A stretch of 41,625 nt of DNA from Acetobacter estunensis (GTDB taxonomy: Bacteria > Pseudomonadota > Alphaproteobacteria > Acetobacterales > Acetobacteraceae): NCBI RefSeq assembly GCF_011516945.1, contig NZ_WOTH01000024.1, forward strand, positions 1-41,625. The letters are read 5' to 3'. A program made the translations under genes and the position numbers. A model generated the notes under the pieces. It saw only the letters and a program-made list of their open reading frames with translations, did no database searches and was not told the DNA's origin. Shown here one piece after another: positions 16,749 to 24,077 of the stretch; within the stretch, counting starts at the first letter, position 1, and the number at the start of each line of letters is the position of its first letter.

Positions 16749-17206
16749 ATGCCAATGAAACTGGATGCGATTGATCGGCGTATTCTTCACGTTCTCCAGG
16801 AAGATGGCCGCTGCCCCAATAATGAGCTTGCGAGGCGCGCCGGCTTTCTCCCTCGCCGTGCCTGCGCCGGGTGCGGATGCTGGAAAAAAGTGGCGTTATC
16901 GAAGGATATGTCGCCGTTGTGAATCCCGCAAAAGCCGGGTTCGGCGTGACGGCTTTTGTCAGAATATGGCTGACGGGAGAAGACGAGCGGCAGTCCGAGC
17001 ATTTCGTCGAGGAAATTGGAAAACTTCCACAGGTGACGGAAGCGCATGTCCTTGCGGGAGATTGTGATTTCCTGTTGCGCGTTGTTGCAGAAGACCTTCC
17101 AGGACTGCGACGTTTTCAGAGCGAACACCTTGCGCGGATCAAAGGCGTGCGGAGTATGAAGACTGACATCCCCCTCCTGAAGGTCAAGAACGCAAGCTTT
17201 GCGTAG
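16749..17206 (+). pseudogene. Lrp/AsnC family regulator, broken by a 1-bp deletion
   Basis: From ATG 16749 the frame reads MPMKLDAIDRRILHVLQEDGRCPNNELARRAG, the classic Lrp/AsnC helix-turn-helix start. At about 16843 the expected continuation (LSPSPCLRRVRMLEKSGVIEGYVAVVNPAKAGFG) moves to the next frame, consistent with one missing base. The ligand-binding RAM domain (AFVRIWLTG...LPQVTEAHVLAGDCDFLLRVVAEDL) is intact to 17206. Repairing the base gives a normal-length protein of about 150 residues. A sequencing error is possible. If real, the neighbouring LysE exporter has lost its regulator. Confidence 0.82.
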
Positions 17207-17208
17207 GG

Positions 17209-17214
17209 TATAAT
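17209..17214 (+). promoter_or_regulatory. Consensus -10 hexamer ahead of the Fic gene
   Basis: TATAAT lies three bases after the Lrp stop codon and 54 bp before the Fic ATG. No good -35 is found 16-18 bp upstream. Transcription from here would start near 17221 and place the whole inverted repeat 17236-17274 in the mRNA leader. Confidence 0.4.
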
Positions 17215-17235
17215 CTTGCAGTTTACGGTGATTAG

Positions 17236-17274
17236 GCGCCATATTCCCCGTAAGGAGTGCGGGGAATATGGCGC
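17236..17274 (+). promoter_or_regulatory. Perfect 14-bp inverted repeat enclosing the Fic ribosome site and start codon
   Basis: GCGCCATATTCCCC (17236-17249) and GGGGAATATGGCGC (17261-17274) are exact reverse complements separated by 11 bases. The spacer contains TAAGGAG, the Shine-Dalgarno sequence, and the Fic ATG (17268-17270) lies inside the right arm. As RNA this is a strong hairpin with the start codon paired; as DNA it is a good operator. Either way it should restrain expression of Fic. Confidence 0.7.
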
Positions 17275-18380
17275 GATACATTTGTCAGCATGCAGACTGG
17301 CCCGGCTTCCAGTGGGACAAGGACACCATTGCCCATGAACTGGCCGCCGTGCGTCATCGGCAGGGACGCCTCCTGGGCCGTATGGAAAGTCTCGGCTTCG
17401 ATTCCAGGTCGGAAGCCGTGCTCCAGACCCTGACGGAAGATGTCATCAAGTCGAGCGAGATCGAGGGTGAAAACCTTGATCGTGAGCAGGTACGGTCTTC
17501 CATCGCCCGCCGACTGGGGATGGATATTGGCGCGCTGGCACCGGTGGATCGGGATGTCGAAGGTGTCGTGGAGATGATGCTGGATGCGACCCGGCATTTT
17601 GTCGATCCGCTGACGGGAGAGAGGCTGTTTGCCTGGCATGCGGCTTTGTTCCCGACGGGCCGAAACGGCATGGCACGCGTTCTGGTCGCAGAGTGGCGCG
17701 ATGACAGAACCGGCCCGATGCAGGTCGTGTCAGGCCCTGTCGGACGGGAGAAGGTTCATTATGAGGCGCCGACAGCCAGCAGGGTGCCTGCAGAGATGCA
17801 GGTCTTCCTCAACTGGTGCAATGCCGGGCAAGCACTGGATCCTGTGCTGAAGGCAGCCATCGCACATTTGTGGTTTGTCACCATTCATCCGTTTGAGGAT
17901 GGAAACGGGCGCATGGCGCGGGCCATCGGCGACCTCATGCTGGCGCGTTCGGAACAGACAGACCAGCGTTTTTACAGCCTGTCGGCCCAGATCCGTCAGG
18001 AGCGGAAGGATTACTATGCAATCCTTGAGGCCAGCCAAAAAGGGGATATGGACATCACGGCCTGGCTGCTCTGGTTTCTGGGGGCTTTGGATCGCGCCTT
18101 TGATCGCGCTGAGCTGGTCCTGGGAAAAGTCATCCAGAAGGCCCGTTTCTGGGACAATCTGGCCGGGCAATCGATCAATGACCGGCAACGCCTTATGCTG
18201 AACCGTCTGCTCGATGGGTTTGAGGGCAAGCTGACCTCATCCAAATGGGCGAAGCTCGCAAAGACGTCACCGGATACAGCCCTGCGAGATATCAATGACC
18301 TTGTATCGCGGGATATTCTGGCCAGGGACGCGGCAGGAGGAAGAAGCACCAGCTATGTGCTGGTTGTTCCCGAGACGTAA
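17268..18380 (+). CDS. Fic family protein adenylyltransferase with N-terminal inhibitory motif
   Basis: The 370-residue protein carries the Fic core HPFEDGNGR at residues 207-215 (catalytic His207, phosphate-binding loop to Arg215). The inhibitory motif S-x3-E-G is at 62-67 (SSEIEG), N-terminal as in class II Fic enzymes, where the Glu blocks ATP binding. A DUF4172-like N-terminal region and a C-terminal winged-helix-like segment (LDGFEGKLTSSKWAKLAKTSPDTALRDINDLVSRDIL) complete the usual architecture. Such enzymes transfer AMP to hydroxyl groups of target proteins and some act as stress switches or toxins; the target is unknown. No antitoxin gene is adjacent, in line with built-in inhibition. 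The gene lies between Lrp and the integrase. Confidence 0.9.
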   Translation: MARYICQHADWPGFQWDKDTIAHELAAVRHRQGRLLGRMESLGFDSRSEAVLQTLTEDVIKSSEIEGENLDREQVRSSIARRLGMDIGALAPVDRDVEGVVEMMLDATRHFVDPLTGERLFAWHAALFPTGRNGMARVLVAEWRDDRTGPMQVVSGPVGREKVHYEAPTASRVPAEMQVFLNWCNAGQALDPVLKAAIAHLWFVTIHPFEDGNGRMARAIGDLMLARSEQTDQRFYSLSAQIRQERKDYYAILEASQKGDMDITAWLLWFLGALDRAFDRAELVLGKVIQKARFWDNLAGQSINDRQRLMLNRLLDGFEGKLTSSKWAKLAKTSPDTALRDINDLVSRDILARDAAGGRSTSYVLVVPET

Positions 18381-18430
18381 AACGCGGGTCGATGCTGACG
18401 GACAGGCCGCTGATCGGGTATGATCGGCAT

Positions 18431-19597
18431 TCAGGCCTGTATCCTTGCATCGGTGAGCGCGGATGAAATGCGCTGGGCGACCTGATCCGTCGAGCGTTTG
18501 ACATTTTCCCGCTTTAGGTGGGCGTACCGGGAGGTGGTCTTGATGTCGCTGTGGCCCAGCATCCGGCCGATCATTGTCAGGTCCGCTCCCATCTCCAGGG
18601 CATCCGATGCGAAGGAATGACGGAGGTCGTGGAGCCTGACGCCATCCAGTCCTGCCGCCTTGCGGATACGACGCCACGGCTTTTGCAGGTCAGTGAGGTA
18701 TTCGCCAGCCTTGCGTCCGGTGATGACATAGGGATTGTCGGGCAGGCGAGGGGTGGCCTTCAGGACATCAACCGCAGCCGTGCCTAACTGGACTGTTTTC
18801 GCTCCGGTTTTGCTGTCCGGAAGGCGGAGTTCGGCTTCATCCAGCCTGACATGCGCCCACTGGAGCGTCTGGATTTCCCGCAACCGACAACCTGTGAGAG
18901 CAAGCAGGCGAATGGCCCGTGCCGCTTCGGGCATATCTTCCGCGGCCTCGTCGAGGCTGTTTCCCAGGCGTGCATACTCATCCCGGGTGAGGAAACGTTC
19001 TCGTCTTTCCTCCCGGTAGCGTTTGACGCCCCGGCATGGATTCACACCGTCCTGGCGGATACCCCATAGATCGGCAAGGCTGAACATCTTTGACAACACG
19101 CCCAGTGTCCGGTTGGCCTGATAGGGGATATGCCGGAAGCTGCCATGGAATTCGACGACTTCCGCCCGTGAGAGGTCGGCCATCCGCCAGCTTCCGAATT
19201 TCGGGACAATGAACAGTTCCACCGAGCGCCTGTATTCCCCCCGTGTTCTGGGTTTCAGGTGGACATCGACATATTCGTCGAGAAAGCGCCTGGAGAAGCT
19301 TGTGACGGTCATGGCCTTACGGTCATCGGACCGTTTATCCGCCGGGTTTTCCCCGGTATGAACCCGCGCGAGGATCCTGATGGCTTCATCACGGGCGAGA
19401 TCCGCCGTCCACGGGCTTCCATGCTGGCCAATCGTGTAACGCCGCAGCCTTCCGCCAGAGCGGTAGTGAATGACGTAGACCTTGCGGCCCGATGGCCAGA
19501 CCCGGACCGCAAAGGCCGGGATGCTGTCATCCCACAGGAAATAATCTTTTGCTTCGGGCGTCGCCGCCGTGACGGTTTTCTTGTTGAGCCGGGCCAT
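18431..19597 (-). CDS. Tyrosine-type site-specific integrase
   Basis: The 388-residue P4-like integrase has an N-terminal arm-binding DUF4102-like domain (LWDDSIPAFAVRVWPSGRKVYVIHY), a core-binding SAM-like domain (about 100-190), and a catalytic domain with Arg238 (TGCRLREI), His323-x2-Arg326 (HDLRH), His349 (GHS) and the nucleophile Tyr358 (TTSRYAHL). The start at 19597 is preceded by GGAGGCGAGA; a longer start at 19621 is less likely. It lies next to the tRNA-fMet repeat at 19773-19818 and is the obvious enzyme for integration and excision of the 19.8-kb island. Confidence 0.93.
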   Translation of the reverse strand: MARLNKKTVTAATPEAKDYFLWDDSIPAFAVRVWPSGRKVYVIHYRSGGRLRRYTIGQHGSPWTADLARDEAIRILARVHTGENPADKRSDDRKAMTVTSFSRRFLDEYVDVHLKPRTRGEYRRSVELFIVPKFGSWRMADLSRAEVVEFHGSFRHIPYQANRTLGVLSKMFSLADLWGIRQDGVNPCRGVKRYREERRERFLTRDEYARLGNSLDEAAEDMPEAARAIRLLALTGCRLREIQTLQWAHVRLDEAELRLPDSKTGAKTVQLGTAAVDVLKATPRLPDNPYVITGRKAGEYLTDLQKPWRRIRKAAGLDGVRLHDLRHSFASDALEMGADLTMIGRMLGHSDIKTTSRYAHLKRENVKRSTDQVAQRISSALTDARIQA

Positions 19598-19772
19598 TCT
19601 CGCCTCCGCCGCAGGAAACACATAGGAAACAGATGAGAGCGCAACCGAGCGTAGTCGGTGAACGAATGACGTATCCCGACGAGGCTATTTTTCAAGGAAA
19701 AACAAAGGGTTTTCGTGGTCTGGCGCTATTCTGTCGGCGTGGGCGTTGGTCAGCGTAGGCTAAAAAATCTTT

Positions 19773-19818
19773 CTCATAACCTGAAGGTCATAGGTTCAAA
19801 TCCTATCCCCGCAACCAA
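19773..19818 (+). repeat. Right attachment site: 45-bp 3' half of tRNA-fMet
   Basis: From 19773 the sequence reads anticodon loop CTCATAA, stem CCTGA, variable AGGTC, T-stem ATAGG, loop TTCAAAT, CCTAT, acceptor CCCCGCA, A and CCA (to 19817). The preceding bases do not form the 5' half of a tRNA, so this is a fragment. Bases 19801-19818 repeat 1-18. The break at the anticodon loop marks the likely crossover region. The fragment also encodes, on the other strand, the last 14 residues of the serine recombinase. Confidence 0.88.
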
Positions 19819-21438
19819 TGTATCCTGTTCAATGAACGATTGAAGAACGTCGTGGTCCGGATGGACTCCGGCGCTTTTTTTGTTCGAAGAGAAGTTCAGG
19901 ATAGCCGCGAGGTCTCCTTCGAGGAAGATGGCAAGCTCTCCATCCTGCGGGATCAGCTTGATCCTTGATACCAGAGCACGCAGCCTCTCGACGGCTTCAA
20001 GGCTTGCATCCTCTTTCTGGAGGTTCTCATACAGCGCGTCGATGCGCTGCCGATAAATCACAGCCATGTTCGGATGCAGCAGAGGAGGGGGCTGTGGCGC
20101 ATCAGCCAGAAGAGCCGTCAGTTCTTCCTTACGCGCCTCCAGCCTTCCGATCTTGTCCTTCAGCTTGATGCCGGGTACGCCGTCGAGAATGGCTTGGATC
20201 GCCTTATCAAGCTCACGATCAACGCGTGGCAACTCCGCGCGCATCGCAGCGAGATCTGCGCCCCGCTCCATTCTGACGCGGTTGACCTCCCGGGTGAATT
20301 CATCACAGAACTCTTTGAAGAGCGCAGGGTCCATGAGGCGCGTCCGCAGCCCGTTAAGCACGGACTTTTCGAGCACGTCCCGCCGGATCATCATGCGATT
20401 GTCGCATGTACCCTTGTTGCGCGCAGTCGAACAGCCGAGCAGAGCTTTCGAGATCATTGAAAAACCACCGCCACAGCAGCCGCAGCGTGTCATCGCAGTG
20501 AAGAGGTAACGAGGGCGCTTGAGACTGTTCAGAGGATGGACACCGTCGCCACGTGTCTTTTGCGACCACGTTGTTGTTGCCTGACGGGCCTTGGCGGCTT
20601 CCCACAGGTCAGGCTCAATAATTCGAAGTTCAGGAACCTCCTGCAGGATCCATTCATTTTCTGGATTCAGGCGCGAGACGCGCTTGCCGGTCTCCGGATC
20701 TTTCAGATAGCGAAGGCGGTTCCAGATCAGCCGGCCGATATAAAGCTCGTTGTTGAGGATGCCGGTGCCGCGGTCACGGTTGCCGTGGATGGTGGATGGT
20801 CCCCAGGCACCTCCCAACGGTCCGACGACCCCTTGGGCATTGAGATCGAGCGCGATCGCCCTTGGCGCCTTGCCGTCCGCATAGTCACGAAAGATACGTC
20901 GCACGATCGCAGCTTCGCTGACGTTGATCGTCCGCTCTCCGCGTATAGCCTCGCCGGCATCATCGAATTTTCGTACGACGTCATATCCATAGCACAGACC
21001 GCCGCCCGATTTACCGGCTTCGACGCGTCCCCGTATGCCGCGCCGCGTTTTGTCTGCCAGATCCTGCAGAAAGAGGGCATTCATGGTGCCCTTGAGCCCG
21101 ACGTGGAGTTGGGTGACGTCGCCCTCCGAAAGCGTGATGATCCGCACCCCGGCAAATTTCATTCTTTTGAACAGACCAGCGATATCTTCCTGATCGCGCG
21201 AGAGACGGTCCATGGCTTCGGCGAGAATGATCGAAAACTTCCCGCGCTGCGCGTCCTGCATCAGTTCCTGAATGCCGGGACGAAGCAGGGAGGCACCAGA
21301 GACGGCTCTGTCGCTGTAGCTGTCGACGACGTTCCAGTCCTGACGGGCCGCAAATTCCCGGCACAGCCTCAGTTGATCCTCAATGGAGGCATCGCGCTGG
21401 TTGTCGGAAGAGTAGCGGGCATAGAGCGCGACCTTCAT
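19774..21438 (-). CDS. Large serine recombinase
   Basis: The 554-residue protein has an N-terminal resolvase catalytic domain (MKVALYARYSSDNQRDASIEDQ; nucleophile Ser10 or Ser11; later EAMDRLSRDQEDIAGLF), a Recombinase domain (about 165-280), a zinc-ribbon-like segment (CGCCGGGFSMI...C...GTCDN) and a coiled-coil region. Its final residues LVAGIGFEPMTFRL are translated from the antisense of the tRNA-fMet fragment, with the stop at 19774-19776 in the anticodon loop. Such enzymes integrate or excise mobile elements. GGAGG precedes the ATG, which is 12 bp after a small ORF. It probably belongs to the second element on the right. Confidence 0.92.
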   Translation of the reverse strand: MKVALYARYSSDNQRDASIEDQLRLCREFAARQDWNVVDSYSDRAVSGASLLRPGIQELMQDAQRGKFSIILAEAMDRLSRDQEDIAGLFKRMKFAGVRIITLSEGDVTQLHVGLKGTMNALFLQDLADKTRRGIRGRVEAGKSGGGLCYGYDVVRKFDDAGEAIRGERTINVSEAAIVRRIFRDYADGKAPRAIALDLNAQGVVGPLGGAWGPSTIHGNRDRGTGILNNELYIGRLIWNRLRYLKDPETGKRVSRLNPENEWILQEVPELRIIEPDLWEAAKARQATTTWSQKTRGDGVHPLNSLKRPRYLFTAMTRCGCCGGGFSMISKALLGCSTARNKGTCDNRMMIRRDVLEKSVLNGLRTRLMDPALFKEFCDEFTREVNRVRMERGADLAAMRAELPRVDRELDKAIQAILDGVPGIKLKDKIGRLEARKEELTALLADAPQPPPLLHPNMAVIYRQRIDALYENLQKEDASLEAVERLRALVSRIKLIPQDGELAIFLEGDLAAILNFSSNKKSAGVHPDHDVLQSFIEQDTLVAGIGFEPMTFRL

Positions 21439-21450
21439 GAAGACCTCCTG

Positions 21451-21627
21451 TCATTCCTCCGATCGTGTACGGATCGGTCCGTTTTCATGTTCAACGTAAT
21501 CCCGCGCCGCCTGCCGGGCGAGGGCTCGTATCAGCGCCCGCAGACCCTCACCGGTGCCTTCCGTATGGCCAGCAGGGTCGAGAATGACACGGGGCGACGT
21601 TGACACTGTAGCGTCTTTTGCGCGCAT
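21451..21627 (-). CDS. Small protein encoded just upstream of the serine recombinase
   Basis: A 58-codon frame starting at ATG 21627 (behind AGGCAGGA) encodes MRAKDATVSTSPRVILDPAG, then HTEGTGEGLRALIRALARQAARDYVEHENG and ends TGA at 21451. It sits 12 bp before the recombinase start, in the same direction, like a leader gene of a two-gene operon. No known domain is recognised; the central helix is amphipathic. Its position suggests an accessory factor or a translational leader. The good ribosome site and operon position favour a real gene. Confidence 0.55.
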   Translation of the reverse strand: MRAKDATVSTSPRVILDPAGHTEGTGEGLRALIRALARQAARDYVEHENGPIRTRSEE

Positions 21628-22098
21628 CGTCCTGCCTTTTCTTGAAGCTCAGATAGGTGCCATCGTGCCTTTCATCGGCGCACGCGCAAACAAAAAACCT
21701 CAATAAAACAGCATGGTAAGGAGTATTGTGGCGGGTCGGGGCGTGCCTGTGTCGGTCGAGGCGCGGTGTTTCACGGCCGAAACATTCACGTTCTTGTGAG
21801 AGTTCGCGCTGACTGGATCACGAACAGAACAGTCAGTGCGATTCGAAGTACTGCGGTCTTCGGCCACCTCCGGCCACGGAGTGGCTGTAAAACCGCCTAA
21901 AAACAACATGCTGCGCAGATCGTAATTCCGTGAGGGTATTATAGCGGCGGCGCAGCCTTCGGTTCTTGCTCTGCAATTATGACGAATACGCGTCAGCATG
22001 GTCTTTTTTCTTGACTTAAAACGGACCGTTTCGTCACTCTGCAATCTACAGGTCGCGAGCTGTTTCCAGATTGTACACACATTGCAAGGAACTGCTTT
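21628..22098. other. 471-bp intergenic region without a convincing gene
   Basis: Between the recombinase operon and the diiron oxidase gene, both transcribed outward, I find no supported coding sequence. A minus-strand frame crossing from the oxidase gene is a shadow. The region holds a hairpin-prone stretch around 21860-21890 (CCAC...GTGG arms) and, near its right end, a TTGACT hexamer (22011-22016) with a dyad at 22019-22031. The two divergent promoters must lie here. Confidence 0.5.
22019..22031. promoter_or_regulatory. Candidate TetR operator upstream of the diiron oxidase
   Basis: AAACGG-A-CCGTTT is a perfect dyad of 6-bp arms around one base. It begins three bases after a TTGACT -35-like element (22011-22016), so a bound repressor would block the promoter. 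A TetR gene lies directly after the oxidase gene. No good -10 is found at 17 bp spacing. Confidence 0.5.
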
Positions 22099-23211
22099 AT
22101 GCTGACACATGCTGGCGGCGCTGCTTTTGCGCGACCGGAGATCAACATCGCTGACGACACGCCGCAGGCGCTGCGCCGTCTGGTGAACGATGCACTTTCC
22201 AACGACAATGCGGATACCTTCCTTGCCTCTCGCGGAGCCTCGGGTCAGTTGGAGGCGCTTGCGCAGCGATGCTGTGATATGGCGTTCGCGGAGAACGACC
22301 TCGCCGCACGGAAAACCGTTCATCGGGTCTTGCATGACCTGTATGGTCTGCATCTCTCCAGACCACACCCGGGCCTTACTGACAACCAGTACAGCATCGA
22401 ACTGCTGCGAGCCCGCCGCGCGATCGAAGCTTCGTGGATGGAGTGGGAATTAGGCCAGGCGGGACCGATCCCGGCCAACGTCGAGCCGGAGGCAATTGGT
22501 GACGCCATTAAATCCCTCTGGAAGAGCCATTCCGGGTATAACCACGCGGTGTTCGATTTCATGAAGACCGATGCATCGCGGCCGCAGATCATCAAGTATT
22601 TCACGACCGATTACGCGCTCAACATGCGTTTTTATGACCTGATCGTGTTGTCTTTGGTCGGCATCGACGAAGATGTCCGGATGGAAGTCGCGCATAATTT
22701 CTGGGATGAGATGGGGCAGGGCAATCCGGCACGGACGCATGTGCGTCTCTATCGTGACTTGCTCGACTATCTAAAGATTGAAGACAACCCGACGCAGTTT
22801 GTCGATGTGTTGGGTTGGGAGGGCCTTTCCGGGTATAATCTGCTCCTCTATTTTGCGTTTACGCGGCGAGAATATTTCCGCTCGATCGGCGCGCTCGCGA
22901 TTACGGAACTCTCGGATCCCGACCAATACGCCAAATTGCTCTCCGGATGCCGTCGCGTCGGTATTGGCAATGATCAGCCATCGGTTCTGGATTATTATAG
23001 TGAGCATGTCGAGGTCGATGCCCTGCATGGCGATGGCTGGATCGACAATGTCATTGTGCCTGTTCTCCGGCGCTATCCCGGTGAAGCGCGATCTGTGCTG
23101 GAGGGCGCGGCAATGCGCCTGAATTCCAGTAAGGCCTACTGGGACTGGCAACTTGCTGAAATGAAAGCGGCCAAGCCAGTTCCGACTGTGGCTCTGGCGA
23201 CAGTGAGTTGA
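22099..23211 (+). CDS. Heme-oxygenase-like diiron oxidase (iron-containing redox enzyme family)
   Basis: The 370-residue, mostly helical protein has the pattern of the HDO superfamily (PF14518-like): YNHAVFDFM with His149, the conserved helix EVAHNFWDEMGQGNPARTH with Asp203/Glu204 and His214, and YYSEHVEVDALHGDGW with His303, Asp307 and His310, the H-x3-D-x2-H ligand motif. Related enzymes (UndA, BesC, the SznF core) use two irons and O2 to cleave or oxidise amino or fatty acids. The substrate here is unknown. The gene is followed by a TetR regulator and preceded by a dyad, so expression is probably substrate-inducible. Confidence 0.82.
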   Translation: MLTHAGGAAFARPEINIADDTPQALRRLVNDALSNDNADTFLASRGASGQLEALAQRCCDMAFAENDLAARKTVHRVLHDLYGLHLSRPHPGLTDNQYSIELLRARRAIEASWMEWELGQAGPIPANVEPEAIGDAIKSLWKSHSGYNHAVFDFMKTDASRPQIIKYFTTDYALNMRFYDLIVLSLVGIDEDVRMEVAHNFWDEMGQGNPARTHVRLYRDLLDYLKIEDNPTQFVDVLGWEGLSGYNLLLYFAFTRREYFRSIGALAITELSDPDQYAKLLSGCRRVGIGNDQPSVLDYYSEHVEVDALHGDGWIDNVIVPVLRRYPGEARSVLEGAAMRLNSSKAYWDWQLAEMKAAKPVPTVALATVS

Positions 23212-23370
23212 CCGGGTAACGTCAACTATATGAACGACCGGTACATCAGATATCGCTTTATTAACTTGTGGGAAGGGAGTTGCTGTGGCTTGATCTGTGC
23301 CTCGAACTTGTTGACGAACAAAACGTTCCGATTATGAGTGAGACGGATTGATGCGAATTTCTGTGAGGTC

Positions 23371-23994
23371 ATGGACGTGCCACAGCAAAAACTCCGCAGA
23401 AAGCGGAATGGTCCGGATAGTCGGGCTACTCTCTTGACGACAGCGGGCTCTCTCTTTGCCCGCTCGGGTTTCCACCAGGTCAGTGTCGATGACATCGCCG
23501 ACACCGCGCAGGTCGCGAAAACGGCAATTTACTACCACTTTGGCAACAAAGAGGGGCTGGTGACCGACTTCCTGGAAGGCCATATCGAAACGCTGGAGGC
23601 CTCGCTCATTGAAGCCGTGAGCGCTCATAAGGAGCCGAGAGCGCGCTTGCGCGCGGTGTTTGACTGGCATACGTCCTGGTTTCGTCAGCCCGATTTTGCA
23701 GGATGTGTGTTCTCCAGGGCAACTGAGGAATACAAGGGAAAGCAGGATGCGATCGCCGAGATTTCGCGGCTGCAAAAGCGCAGCCTGCGCAACGCCATCC
23801 GGGCGCTTCTGGAAGCGGCCGGAGTTCTGGAAGAGCGATCCGAACAACTTGCCCACTTCATGATCTACCTGCTTGACGGCGCGGTTGTCTCAGCGAATGT
23901 GCTGGACGAGAAAGATGCTGCGGATCAGGCGTGGATCGCTGCGGAACGCCTGCTGGACGATGAAACGCGCGACCACCCGCCCAGGAAAGGCTGA
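23371..23994 (+). CDS. TetR/AcrR family transcriptional regulator
   Basis: The roughly 207-residue protein has a TetR helix-turn-helix at its start (SRATLLTTAGSLFARSGFHQVSVDDIADTAQVAKTAIYYHFGNKEGLV) and a C-terminal ligand domain with FDWHTSWFRQPDFAGCVFSRATEEY, like TetR proteins with a C-terminal domain for small electrophiles or acids. The start at 23371 is chosen for the family-like N terminus and a nearby GAGG; an in-frame GTG at 23338 is possible. It lies 159 bp after the diiron oxidase gene, which it probably represses through 22019-22031. Confidence 0.88.
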   Translation: MDVPQQKLRRKRNGPDSRATLLTTAGSLFARSGFHQVSVDDIADTAQVAKTAIYYHFGNKEGLVTDFLEGHIETLEASLIEAVSAHKEPRARLRAVFDWHTSWFRQPDFAGCVFSRATEEYKGKQDAIAEISRLQKRSLRNAIRALLEAAGVLEERSEQLAHFMIYLLDGAVVSANVLDEKDAADQAWIAAERLLDDETRDHPPRKG

Positions 23995-24040
23995 CTCTTC
24001 CCCATCTGCCCGGAGCCAGGAGACGCTTCAAAGTGAGACT

Positions 24041-24077
24041 TACGCCCGCGCCAGTTTGTTTACGCCCGCGCACGCCC
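24041..24077 (+). repeat. Phased TACGC motif, copy 1 (upstream of traG)
   Basis: This 37-bp stretch matches 27790-27826 at 28 of 37 positions without gaps, including an identical GCCAGTTTGT core. TACGC occurs at 24041 and 24061 and CACGC at 24071, that is at 20- and 10-bp spacing. It lies about 115 bp before the traG start. The other copy lies about 145 bp before trbB. Probably a binding site shared by the two transfer transcription units. Confidence 0.6.

Larger units (their letters stand above)
1..19818. mobile_element. Genomic island integrated at tRNA-fMet, carrying a Nit1C cluster
   Basis: The interval is bounded by 18-bp direct copies of the tRNA-fMet 3' end and has a tyrosine integrase gene (18431-19597) whose start codon lies about 175 bp from the right copy. 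Cargo: IS-interrupted helicase remnant, MocR regulator, Nit1C operon with acyl-CoA ligase, SDR/LysR, AEC/LysR, LysE/Lrp and Fic. No conjugation or replication gene is seen inside, so if mobile it would be an integrative element relying on helpers. The frameshifted transposase and frameshifted Lrp gene suggest it has been resident for a while. The boundaries are seen; excision activity is not known. Confidence 0.7.

Noticed and set aside
127..19759. CAGCGTAGG present near both island ends (127-135 and 19751-19759) as possible integrase arm sites
   Set aside because: A single 9-bp match is too weak to assign, although the location is suggestive.
20536..21603. 355-codon plus-strand open frame opposite the serine recombinase
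   Set aside because: Antisense shadow; the recombinase catalytic and zinc-ribbon motifs are on the other strand.
21700..22368. 222-codon minus-strand frame spanning the intergenic region and the oxidase gene
   Set aside because: Half of it is antisense to the diiron oxidase, and the remainder shows no domain, so I leave the region as intergenic.
24022..24077. CRISPR-like short repeats (ACGCCCG) before traG
   Set aside because: Only two or three short copies with no regular spacers of CRISPR length; better read as phased regulatory boxes.
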